Source: Glandiceps talaboti (lineage: Eukaryota; Hemichordata; Enteropneusta; Spengelidae). Taken from it: a DNA stretch of 51,000 nt. The notes below the pieces were generated by a model. The model saw only the letters and a list, made by a program, of their open reading frames with translations. It did not search any database and had not been told where the DNA came from. Numbering within the stretch: position 1 is the stretch's first letter; every line of letters starts with the position of its first letter. The stretch is taken from positions 4,764,475 to 4,815,474 of the forward strand of contig NC_135554.1 of NCBI RefSeq assembly GCF_964340395.1, read 5' to 3'. Positions 12,714 through 21,820 of this stretch are shown piece after piece. A program made the position numbers and the translations under genes.

Positions 12714-14016
12714 AGAACGATTGATGTGGGCATAGGTACATGGTAATACCCAATATTACTAATTAATAATACAAATATTTGAGTCGAACACAGCGTAATG
12801 CAATAGATGGTTAACTCATGCACGCAACAGCGTAGAAACGTAAACGATGGCATGTGTCCCTAAAGATGTGTCGTAAAGTAATGTTTGTATCAAACCACAT
12901 TTTCAACTCTTACTACAGATTGGTAGACATGTTTCAGCAGTTGGAATAACATACATACTTTTCGATATGAATTACCACTTGCCATTGAAGACCATAACAT
13001 CACATACAATGCCCCTTAAGTAAACTGTTATGATGTAGGGAAGGTTCGAATTACGTGTACAAATAACTTCAATCCCTCTAATGATAGCTTAATTGAAAAT
13101 AATCAGTGGTCTATGAGTTTCATTGAATACAACTTTATATAACTCTATCGTCTGTGTGAATTGTTGGAATATCGTTGTCCTACAGAGATCGGTAGGCTTA
13201 TGGCCCACTATCATTTATACAGCTGTCGGTCAATATGAGAAGTGGAAAATGAGGTGAAGTCTTTGCATATACTGCTGATATAACATGTAGCATATGGTTG
13301 GTCTGTCCATCTAATTGGGACTTCCATAACTATTTTTGGACACGGAACCACCATGTCAATACAAGCTGTTGACTTGAATATATAATACTCTGTACGAGGG
13401 CAGTTTAATGAACTGGTAAATTTCCCAGCTGATCAATTGGAGTGGGAAAAGAAATTTCTGCAACAGGTGTTTTTCTAGACAAGTTTGACCGCTACGGTTT
13501 ATTTACGATTGTATTTTTTTTCTATCAAACCGGAAACTCTTATGATTTGCATCACTAGACTTCATTGATGTATTACTGCCTGCTTTTTTGAAGTTGTTTT
13601 CCTGTAATGTAATTTTGATTTGTGAGTGATATTTATATTGAGGTTTCTTTTACTTTAACAATGCCACCAGTCCTGAAATTTGTAAGTTCAAATTGTTTTT
13701 TCATTCTAACAGTCACGTTTGTATTGTTTCGTAACATTTATTTTGTAGTTGTCCCCCTCCTCATAACATTTCATTTTACAACGGTCATGGGGTTGATGGG
13801 ACAGTCCACTAATGGACGTAATAATGGCAACATTATGTGTGATTGTGTGTATATGTGTACATAAAGAAAGAAAATCGATGGGAGCAATTCCCAACATCCG
13901 AAGAATAAAAGGAAAAGGTGGTCACATGTTAAACCCAATGAATGAAGTACAGCACATACAGCAGTAGGGTTCTTTAACCCAATACATTGACAGGTGATTA
14001 GGCCAAATAAAAAAGT
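12714..14016. other. spacer with no recognisable gene
   Basis: Unique AT-rich sequence. ORFs near 13.6-14.0 kb reach 80-90 codons on both strands, but they overlap each other and show no domain, so I do not call a gene. Confidence 0.35.
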
Positions 14017-14354
14017 TGTTTGGTTCCGTTTACCCGACCCCACCTAGTTTTTCACGCCGACCCTAAATTGTTTTTTTACATATTCGAGAAAAAAATAAGA
14101 AAATTGCGAAAATTGTGAAGTCTCGCAAGAAATAGTGGATGCGGAAACTTATATCAACTGAAAAAGACGGTTCTTCCAATCTGTAATGGCTGTACATCTG
14201 ATGAGAAGAAGCCAATAACACAGAGACCATATGGAAAACAACAGAAAAACATAACTACCTGAACTAGACACTCGCATATAAAAAATAAATTAAAAAAATA
14301 AAATAAAACATCTACCTGCCCCCACCTGTTCTAAAATGTAATCGGAACCACACA
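14017..14354 (+). mobile_element. MITE-like interspersed repeat, copy B
   Basis: A ~338-bp non-coding element related to 10876-11176. Its ends form an imperfect 17-bp TIR: TGTTTGGTTCCGTTTAC at 14017-14033 against the reverse complement of 14338-14354 (15 of 17 matches). The body contains A-rich tracts near the right end. No target-site duplication could be assigned. Short TIRs, small size and two copies within 3.5 kb suggest a non-autonomous DNA transposon family. Confidence 0.65.
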
Positions 14355-15269
14355 ATCTTTTACGCCTTAAAGTATATTATTTACTAGTATAGTAAAAATG
14401 GTTTCTGCTGAAATAATTGTACATGAACAGGATGGTTTTAATGGATATAATTGTTTACTTTCCGACTGATAAGCAAATTGATTACTTGTCAGTTTGTACA
14501 TCCAAACCCAACACCAACACCGTTTCCGTTGTAAGTAAATTGTTTCGGCAACATTTATTTCAAATTGCAATTGCTTTTCTTTAATATTGCTAACAGAATA
14601 TACAAGTTGAAAAGAGTGACAACTGCAAACATCCACAACACCTTATATGGTAACAAAGCAATTCATATTTGCAACATTGACAGTAAATAACATCCGGAAA
14701 GTCTTGCATTTATAAATCAACCTCCTGGTGAATTCAACATAAGGCACTTCATGAATAAACGACAGCATAAACAAAGCCGATCTGTTTGAGACTTGCTACA
14801 CCGGCACCACTTACAATCAACTCACGTTAAAAGCTTTGGGTAGCTCTCTACGGAGCATGGGTTATCCATATAAAATAAATAGATGCAGAGGCAAGAACAT
14901 GGTCTGTTCTTATCATATGTTATACCATCGCACTAAGCTAGTCTTAACTGAGAATACATTTGCATATATGTCGTGTTAGACAGGTAAATTCCTGTGTTTC
15001 TATTCCTAACGGGCTTGTACGTTTACAGATCGGCTTTCATTATTCAATGAACGACTTTACCATGTACTAAGAAAGTAAAAGTCTGTTTAAAATGTACATA
15101 AACAGACATCTTCATTACTTGATTGCATATATATCTAGTAGAATGTTCTTTAAAAACAGTCACTGATTTGTGAGTTATGGTGGGACTTGTTTTACAAAAA
15201 ATGCCCTTGATATTGTTACACACAGACACATAGACATACAGACACAAACTATATATATATATATATATA
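14355..15269. other. spacer with no recognisable gene
   Basis: Unique sequence leading into a short ACAGACAT-like repeat and (TA)10 at 15251-15270. No coding or RNA feature seen. Confidence 0.35.
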
Positions 15270-15270
15270 T

Positions 15271-15299
15271 GAGCCGTCAGATGACAAAAGGGACCTTAA
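15271..15299 (+). repeat. left terminal inverted repeat, 29 bp
   Basis: Begins GAGCCGTCAGATGACAAAAG and continues GGACCTTAA. It is identical over all 29 bases to the reverse complement of 20512-20540; the match stops at base 30 (C versus G). Confidence 0.95.
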
Positions 15300-15801
15300 C
15301 GCCATCCAATAGAAATCGAGTAATCGTTCGATTTATACGTGGTACGCGTCCACTGTAAATCTGCAGAGTCGCAGTGACAAACGAATCTTTCACTCATTCA
15401 TGACTGTGTACTTATACTGTTATTATACTTATACTAAGTTATAGAACTACCACTCACGTTCTATACGATGTAAATACAGTAGTTAAATAGCCAAAATGAA
15501 TTTTCCTGCGGATTTTACCCGAAGTTTTTAAAGATTAAATACATGAACAAAGGTTGTGCGACGGGGTTAGTATTTCAACAAGCGGCGTTGATTTACTTTT
15601 ACATACGACAGGCGTGTGTCACATGTCACTTCATTTCAGATTGTCGGTCTTTGAAAGCTGGTATTACTAGATAGTAATAATAATAAATATGGTACAATCT
15701 TAGTTGAAATGATGATATCCTACACATTTCTAGTCTTGAATGCTCTCGTATTACGTTATATATTGTCGTGTCACCAGCGCGATGTACACTCATCGCGATC
15801 G

Positions 15802-15864
15802 AGGTCACTTGACCCGGGAAGTAGATTTTCTGAGGTCACTTAGCTGTTCATGAAATTGAGGTCA
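15802..15864. promoter_or_regulatory. cluster of AGGTCA half-sites upstream of the transposase
   Basis: AGGTCA occurs at 15802-15807, 15833-15838 and 15859-15864, all in the same orientation. The first is followed after 2 nt by TGACCC (15810-15815), forming an inverted-repeat pair. AGGTCA is the core half-site of many animal nuclear receptors. The cluster lies 104-166 bp before the transposase ATG and could be part of its promoter. No convincing TATA box was identified. Confidence 0.3.
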
Positions 15865-15967
15865 ACCTTGTTTACTTCGAATTCGGATGCAGCGGACATA
15901 CATTACAACTGAAATATAAGTATTGTGCCTTTAACTCTCCTATAATTTAGACATATCCATAGTAGAC

Positions 15968-18016
15968 ATGAGTTGTGAGCGACCGGAGCGAGAAATCTAC
16001 TTCCCAGATGAAGATCTCAGTCAAGAATTTTCGAGCAGCCAACACGAGTATGAAGTACCAGCGTCGCCGTCAACTGAATCCTCCGCTGATGTCAATATCA
16101 ACGGAAACAGTATCTCAGGTATGCAAGTTGTTGGTGATGACGAAGTTGACGATTGTCCTGATTCAGATGATATCCACGACGAGCTTAGTATCGATATTGA
16201 TGAATTTTCGTCACATGCGGCATCACGTCTCACAGAACAATTGTCAAATGAAAGATCAATTAGTGGTGGTGAAAACGAGTCAGATCTAAATTCCAGTAGT
16301 ACTAGCGATCGTAAGGAAGTTGAAAACAAAGTCAGAAATGGTTGTTGCAGTGCTAACTGTCTCAAAAACTTTGACGTTGATGAAATAACTGCAATTAGAC
16401 TTTCAATACTTGATTGCAACCGTGAAGTGAAAGATGCCATGATAATGGGTAAACTACTTGTTCTTGGGTTTGATCCAAAGTCATGTGATGACGACCCAGA
16501 TGCAGCCAAGAAAAGAATAAGACACAAGTATGCATATGATGACAGGGAAGTTTGTAAGGAAGCATTTTTATTTTTACACAACATTACTTTGAAGTATTTG
16601 AAGACCATAAAAGCACATATGAGACAAAATGGTCCAGTCCCACGCATTCATGGAAACACTGGTAAACATCCAAAGCATGCCTTAACATACGAACAAGTTA
16701 AACACTGTGTTGAATTTATTCTTCGGTATGCTGAAGACCATGGACTTCCACAGCCAGCAGCCCCAAGAGGTACAGATAACAAACCACCAGTGCATTTACC
16801 AGCATCTGAAAATTATAAAACAATGCATGGCCTGTACTGTACAGCTTGTGATGAAGCCCAGCTGAGACCATTTGGATATGACAGCTTTCGACTTGTATGG
16901 CATCAGATTTGTCCTCATGTGCAATTTGCAAATCCAAAATCTGATGTTTGTCAGAGATGTGAGGACTTTCGAGAAAAAGTGTTCAATGCACGCACTGAAG
17001 AAGAAAAGTTGAATGCATGCTGTGACCTGACAACACACATCAATGAAGCTAAATCAGGCAGAGCATACTATAGAGAATGTATCAATGCAGCTAAAGAAGA
17101 ACTGATCGATTATGATTTACCAATTGAGTATGATTTGCCAATTGAACCATGTAGTAATGATTTAATTTCAGTTCATTACACTTTTGATTTTGCCCAAAAT
17201 GTCTTTCTCCCTCATAGAGTAAGGCAGGTTGGGCCAATGTTTTTTAAAACACCATTGAAAGTTCAGTTATTTGGCATATGTAGTGAAGGTGTGCCAAGAC
17301 AAGTTAATTATCTAATCAGTGAACAGGAAACCATAGGTGAAAATGGCACAAAAAGTCATGGTCCTAACACTGTTGTATCCTGTCTTCACCATCACTTTGA
17401 ACAGTACAGCTTTGGAGAGCAAAGCTGCTCTATGCATGCTGATAACTGCAGTGGTCAGAACAAAAATAAGACTGTCATTGCATACTTAGCCTGGAGAGTG
17501 ATGACAGGACTTCACAACTCAATTCAATTAAATTTCATGATGAGTGGACACACCAGATGCACTGTTGATGGTTTCTTTGGTCTTATAAAACAGAAATATA
17601 GAAGGTCCAATATTGATACTGTACAGGAGCTAGCTTCCACAGTCAATCAGTCTTGCAGTCCAAACATTGCCCAATTGTTCAAGAACAGTACTACTGGTCA
17701 TCCACACTATGAGTGGCGGGATTGGATTACATACCTGCATCGCTTCTTCAAACCTGTTCCTGGGGTAAGGAAATACCACCATTTCCGCTTTACATATGAT
17801 CACCCAGGTAGCGTGTTTGTGCGTGAATCACTCACCTCAACAGAGAAGGAGTTCAAAGTACTTCGACAGCCAGATACTCGGTTCTGCAGACAGGAACTAC
17901 CACCAGTGATCCAACCAGCTGGAATGACACGTGAACGTCAAACTTACCTGTATAAAACCATCAGAGAGCATGTTGCGCCAGTAAATAGAGACATAGTGTG
18001 CCCCAGACCAACATAA
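15968..18016 (+). CDS. DUF7869-like transposase (682 aa)
   Basis: The protein probably catalyses excision and insertion of the surrounding element in the nucleus. Residues 1-118 are acidic, Ser-rich and probably disordered. GCCSANCLKNF (125-135) gives a CC-x3-C motif typical of this group. Residues 195-265 look helical and DNA-binding, with RIHGNTGKHP (226-235) before a helix. C291/C294 and C328/C331 are CxxC pairs that may bind zinc. The core has HYTFDFAQN (D407), SCLHHHF then HADNCSGQNKN (D492), and SGHTRCTVDGFFGLIK (H528, D534), an arrangement like an RNase-H-fold DDE/D triad. This order matches DUF7869-type proteins, which are widely annotated only as uncharacterised. The start is the first in-frame ATG after a stop at 15932-15934, with G at -3. 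YDLPIE is duplicated at 382-393. No introns are needed. Family recognition is from memory of motifs, not a search; catalytic residues are inferred. Confidence 0.88.
   Translation: MSCERPEREIYFPDEDLSQEFSSSQHEYEVPASPSTESSADVNINGNSISGMQVVGDDEVDDCPDSDDIHDELSIDIDEFSSHAASRLTEQLSNERSISGGENESDLNSSSTSDRKEVENKVRNGCCSANCLKNFDVDEITAIRLSILDCNREVKDAMIMGKLLVLGFDPKSCDDDPDAAKKRIRHKYAYDDREVCKEAFLFLHNITLKYLKTIKAHMRQNGPVPRIHGNTGKHPKHALTYEQVKHCVEFILRYAEDHGLPQPAAPRGTDNKPPVHLPASENYKTMHGLYCTACDEAQLRPFGYDSFRLVWHQICPHVQFANPKSDVCQRCEDFREKVFNARTEEEKLNACCDLTTHINEAKSGRAYYRECINAAKEELIDYDLPIEYDLPIEPCSNDLISVHYTFDFAQNVFLPHRVRQVGPMFFKTPLKVQLFGICSEGVPRQVNYLISEQETIGENGTKSHGPNTVVSCLHHHFEQYSFGEQSCSMHADNCSGQNKNKTVIAYLAWRVMTGLHNSIQLNFMMSGHTRCTVDGFFGLIKQKYRRSNIDTVQELASTVNQSCSPNIAQLFKNSTTGHPHYEWRDWITYLHRFFKPVPGVRKYHHFRFTYDHPGSVFVRESLTSTEKEFKVLRQPDTRFCRQELPPVIQPAGMTRERQTYLYKTIREHVAPVNRDIVCPRPT
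17111..17146 (+). repeat. 18-bp in-frame duplication inside the transposase ORF
   Basis: TATGATTTACCAATTGAG and TATGATTTGCCAATTGAA are adjacent 18-mers with two differences, encoding YDLPIE twice (residues 382-393). They lie just before the first putative catalytic Asp, in what is probably a linker. Confidence 0.9.
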
Positions 18017-18128
18017 ACGCTGTCCTATTTCTCCAGACATGATGTCCCTCCATGTAAAAGGAAATGTTAGTATATGTATGTAGTACTGGTGAATTTGAAG
18101 CATCTCTAGCTAATGTATGAGTATCAAT

Positions 18129-18189
18129 TAATTCATGTTACTCGTATAGTATATCGGATAATTCATGTGTTACTCATAAAGTATATGAT
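18129..18189 (+). repeat. 30-bp imperfect duplication in the 3' region of the transposon
   Basis: TAATTCATG..TTACTC..TA..AGTATAT occurs at 18129 and again at 18159, about 110 bp after the transposase stop codon. Confidence 0.7.
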
Positions 18190-18194
18190 AATAA

Positions 18195-18362
18195 TTGTAA
18201 TATTGAATTGAATCGTGTTGTGAAGTCCAGTCATTGCTCTCCATTTATCCAATGGCAGTCTTTGTTTTGGCCATTGCAGTTATCAATATCAGCATGTATA
18301 CTGCAGCTTTGGTTCTTCATATAGCTGTACAGTTCAAAATGATGAAGACAGGATACAACAGT
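18195..18362 (-). pseudogene. inverted, decayed copy of the transposase catalytic core
   Basis: The minus strand here aligns to transposase bases about 17369-17541. Translated, it reads TVVSCLHHFELYSY, then CSIHADIDNCNGQNK, against NTVVSCLHHHFEQYSF and CSMHADNCSGQNK in the intact protein. DNA similarity continues past the readable stretch (GGACTTCACAAC is shared). There are small indels, including two extra residues in the DNC motif, and reading is lost afterwards. It has no start of its own and lies 179 bp past the stop of the intact gene in opposite orientation. It may come from internal inverted duplication or from insertion of a related copy. Confidence 0.85.
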
Positions 18363-18460
18363 AATTTGAAACATTTTAGTCAAATTGAAACTTTTTTTTT
18401 TTTTTAATGTGACAATTACAAACAATGAAAACAAGGTAAAACAATATGGACTTGTGAACT

Positions 18461-18847
18461 TTAACAAGAGAAAAGATGCACAATATTATACTTCAGCAGT
18501 ACTAGTATATTTGGTTTGTGATTTGCAGGATTAACATACAGTAATTGAATCACATCACTGTGAAGTGTAGAAAGGCAATATGTAACTGTTGACAGGATAT
18601 CTTTGTTAAGCATCCAGTGTATTTTGGAGTCTTTATTTACCTTGCTTATCTGTGCTTGTTGCCAATATTTATGACTGTGATAATGCAGTCTTACATATTG
18701 AACACTGAATGAACTGTTGTAAAAGCTAGTTGCACTACTTTTTGGCCATTGCTGACAAAATTGAATACAAGAAAGTTTGTGATGAATTCCATAATTTGAT
18801 AAAACTTTATTGTAATCAAGAATTATAGCTGGAGTATTACATATCAT
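18461..18847 (-). other. 128-codon open frame of unknown status inside the transposon
   Basis: This minus-strand frame is longer than most random frames here. Its product (rich in Ser, Tyr, His and Gln) shows no motif I recognise and no clear similarity to the transposase, although it lies next to the inverted catalytic-core fragment. There is no homology bridge between the two at 18363-18460. It is more likely chance or decayed sequence than a gene. Confidence 0.15.
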
Positions 18848-19142
18848 GTTATTTGATATTCATTTTTAGTTATTTTTCCTTCAGTAGACAAGCAGTTCTA
18901 GAGATGCAAACAACTAAATTATACTCGACCAAGTGAATAGGTAGTTTGTTCATTCTCCCAAAGTTAACGGAAGAAATCTGTACTGATATCAACAGATAAT
19001 TTAAGTTAGAATTTACTACTACTAGCACAACAGACTTTTGAACAACAATTGGACAGTTTTAAAATTATTTATAATGTCAGGTGTTATTTTTAATCCATAT
19101 TGATTAACATTATAGTATAATTGTGATATGATGTACTATACA

Positions 19143-19496
19143 ACTTGGTTCCCAAGTTACTATATCAACCTTGATAGTAGATATTGGTTCCCAAATTACT
19201 ACATCAACCTTGATAGTAGATATTGGTTCCCAAATTACTACATCAACCTTGATAGTAGATATTGGTTGCCAAGTTACTACATCAACCTTGATAGTAGATA
19301 TTGGTTCCCAAGTTACTACATCAACCTTGATAGTAGATATTGGTTCCCATGTTACTACATCAACCTTGATAGTAGATATTGGTTCCCATGGTACTACATC
19401 AACCTTGATAGTAGATATTGGTTCCCAAGTTACTACATCAACCTTGATAGTAGATATTGATTCCCAAGTTACTACATCAACCTTGATAGTAGACAT
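19143..19496. repeat. 39-bp minisatellite, about 9 copies, inside the transposon
   Basis: The unit contains ATCAACCTTGATAGTAGATA followed by TTGGTTCCCAAGTTACTAC and repeats with a 39-bp period; TTGGTTCCC sits at 19145, 19184 and onward. Copies are very similar, so the array is young. Because 39 is 13 codons and the unit lacks stops in several frames, it makes spurious ORFs on both strands. Each unit also holds the small inverted repeat ATCAA-CC-TTGAT. Confidence 0.95.
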
Positions 19497-19858
19497 TATA
19501 TTGTCGGAGTCACACTGAGACTTTGAGATTGTCAACACCAAACATCAGGATGTACAATGTACATACTTAGTAGTTTAGTGAAGGAATAAAAAAATATGAC
19601 TTCTAACTCTGGTCACCATTCTGAATATTTAATAAGATAATGTGACTAATATTAGCATATCTTTGAATGTGTGTTTGTCTTAAATATAAATATACATGGT
19701 TATGCTTGATTATATAATATGAATTAAGTTTTATGGTAGTTGCTATTTTCATTTACCAGTTTCACATTCTTAACCACCCCCCCCCCCCCCGCCAGCCAAT
19801 GTAGAGAGTTAAAAATTGCATATAGGTATCCAACATCAGCACAAAGTGTAGATATTCT

Positions 19859-20211
19859 GTTGTCATGGCAACAAAAAGTGTTGCTATGGTAACATTAGGT
19901 TTATCTTACCTGAAGGCCAGTCATTGATACTATATCTGAATATTGACGTTTGATAAGTTTTTATCTACAGTAGAAAGTATATAACCTAGTCCAGTGGTTA
20001 GAATTAGGTAGTATTGCAAAGGACATAACCATGGCAACAAGTCAACTTGTAATCATATGTATGTTTGTGAATCACAACATGTCAAATAATAAAGTTAATG
20101 TATATATTATTTGAATGTGTTATTGATTTCAAACTGTCTCACCACTACAATAGTGTAGTATGGTATTATATCATTGGTAAGAATCCCTAAAAGATTGGTT
20201 GCCATGGCAAC
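19859..20211. promoter_or_regulatory. cluster of four X-box-like palindromes
   Basis: GTTGTCATGGCAAC (19859-19872), GTTGCTATGGTAAC (19880-19893), ATAACCATGGCAAC (20025-20038) and the perfect palindrome GTTGCCATGGCAAC (20198-20211) all fit the two-half-site, 2-nt-spacer layout of RFX-bound X-boxes. They lie in the last kilobase of the transposon. Binding is inferred from motif knowledge only. Confidence 0.35.
20088..20093 (+). terminator. candidate polyadenylation signal of the transposase transcript
   Basis: AATAAA is followed by a GT-rich stretch (GAATGTGTTATTG) about 20 nt later. It lies about 2.1 kb after the stop codon, so the 3' UTR would include the inverted core fragment and minisatellite. 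An alternative AATAAA is at 19585-19590. CATAAA at about 18176 is a weaker earlier variant. Confidence 0.3.
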
Positions 20212-20511
20212 AACCACCTTTTAGTTGTCGTGCCAATACTTCAAACATATGCTTAGCAACTGTTCTTTGTGTTTCTTGGCTAATTTCATGTACATGCATA
20301 CACAATTCCAGTCATTCAACATGATACTACTGGTGTTCATTAATGCTATTCATATGTGCATATATGCAAATTAACACTAATTCATGCAAATATTCAAATG
20401 AGTTTATCTCCATAAATTAACCCTGACCTTGGTGTATGGCACCACTCATATGAAAGCTGAGATGGTCAAGTATCTAAATCCAGTGAAAACTCAAAATTGA
20501 AAATTTGACCC

Positions 20512-20537
20512 TTAAGGTCCCTTTTGTCATCTGACGG

Positions 20538-20540
<3 letters not shown>
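20512..20540 (-). repeat. right terminal inverted repeat, 29 bp
   Basis: Reads TTAAGGTCC then CTTTTGTCATCTGACGGCTC and is the exact reverse complement of 15271-15299. It is followed immediately by (TA)41. Confidence 0.95.
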
Positions 20541-20625
<85 letters not shown>

Positions 20626-20761
20626 TACATCCATCCCTCCATCCCTCCCTATCAGTAGACGTAATCTTCCTACCGACTTACTTACCTACCTACCTACCTG
20701 CCTGCCTGCCTACCTAGTACGTACGTACGTACATACATACATACATACATACATACATACT

Positions 20762-20794
<33 letters not shown>

Positions 20795-20833
20795 ACATAC
20801 ATACATACATACATACATACATACATACATACA
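20541..20833. repeat. (TA)41 followed by compound tetranucleotide microsatellite
   Basis: 20541-20622 is pure AT dinucleotide. It is followed by CATC/CCTC units, TACC/TGCC units (about 20687-20713), TACG, ATAC runs and an (AC)n block (about 20770-20792) inside more ATAC. The left part is the target site of the transposon. Confidence 0.95.
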
Positions 20834-21246
20834 TCCTTCGACGTATATATCACAATACATAGCTATTGAGGTTAAACGTAGAGACCTAGTTTTTCAGCCT
20901 AGGTCCTTCTATAAAATGATTATAATTTGATTTGATATTCCTGCTACTCAATGTATTTAGAATAATTCATTTTATTAAAGGTTAACAGTAATACCTAAGC
21001 CGGCACATCAATTCACATCGTCTTGTACATAATGACCATTAATATCAGTTGAAATGCTTGAATTATTCAGAGAATATTTAAATTGCTCTCTATTCCAAAT
21101 CTGATTGTGACATCATTAGTTAAAGTCTCTAAACAAACAACTCTACAGGTAACTCAATATTTGAACAGTTTAATATAGTCAACCATCATATATACTATGT
21201 TTCAATACGCTTTCAACATACTACAACTACATGAATAACATTTTAT
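20834..21246. other. spacer with no recognisable gene
   Basis: Short unique segment between two microsatellite blocks; no ORF of note. Confidence 0.4.
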
Positions 21247-21609
21247 ACATCATATCATATCATATCATATCATATCATATCATATCATATCATATCATAT
21301 CTCATATCGTATCGCATAGATTCATATCCCATCGTATCGCATCGCATCACATCATATCTTATCATATCGTATCGCATCGTATCATATCGTATCGTATTTT
21401 ATCATATGGTATACATGGTATGGTATGGTATGGTACGGTATGGTATGGTATGTCATATAGCTTTTCCTATGATCCTATCCAATCCTATCCTATCCTATCC
21501 TATCCAATCCTATCCTAGCCTAGCCTATACTATCCAATCCTATCCTATCTTTTCATATCCTATCCTATCCTATCCTGTCCTTGTCTGTCTGTCTGTCTGT
21601 CTGTCTGTA

Positions 21610-21662
<53 letters not shown>

Positions 21663-21820
21663 GTCTATCTGTATGTATGTATGTATGTATGTATGTATGT
21701 ATGTATGTATGTATGTATGTATGTATGTGTGTGTGTATTTGTGTGTATGTGTATGTATGTATGTATGTATGTATGTATGTACGTATGTATGTATGTATGT
21801 ATGTATGCATGTATGTGTGC
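21247..21820. repeat. compound penta-/tetranucleotide repeat
   Basis: Left to right the unit drifts from ATCAT (21247-21300), through CGTAT/CGCAT, GGTAT (about 21415-21450) and CCTAT (about 21478-21575), to CTGT (about 21582-21660) and then GTAT (about 21670-21815) with a GT interruption. All long ORFs here (Ser-Tyr-His, Cys-Leu-Ser-Val, Tyr-Val-Cys-Met repeats) are repeat translations. Confidence 0.95.

Larger units (their letters stand above)
15270..20541 (+). mobile_element. complete DNA transposon encoding a DUF7869-like transposase
   Basis: Perfect 29-bp terminal inverted repeats (15271-15299 and 20512-20540) bound a 5.27-kb unit holding one intact 682-codon intronless ORF. Both ends abut (TA)n: 10 TA units on the left and 41 on the right. 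Because TA repeats are self-complementary, the exact boundary is ambiguous. A TGAGCC...GGCTCA element with a TA target duplication fits, as does GAGCC...GGCTC with AT. The ORF occupies the left part; 0.7 kb precedes it and 2.5 kb follows. Identical TIRs and an undamaged ORF imply recent, perhaps current, mobility. Assignment to a transposon is inferred from structure plus the protein family; I cannot place it in a named superfamily. Confidence 0.88.

Noticed and set aside
13622-14043. Overlapping hydrophobic ORFs of 80-90 codons on both strands
   Set aside because: T-rich sequence yields hydrophobic residues by chance. The frames conflict and none shows a domain.
16021-16647. 208-codon minus-strand ORF
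   Set aside because: It lies antisense within the transposase gene. The sense frame has the family motifs, so this is a shadow frame.
19110-19541. Three overlapping ORFs of 110-143 codons with 13-residue repeats
   Set aside because: They are translations of the 39-bp minisatellite, open in several frames on both strands because the unit lacks stops.
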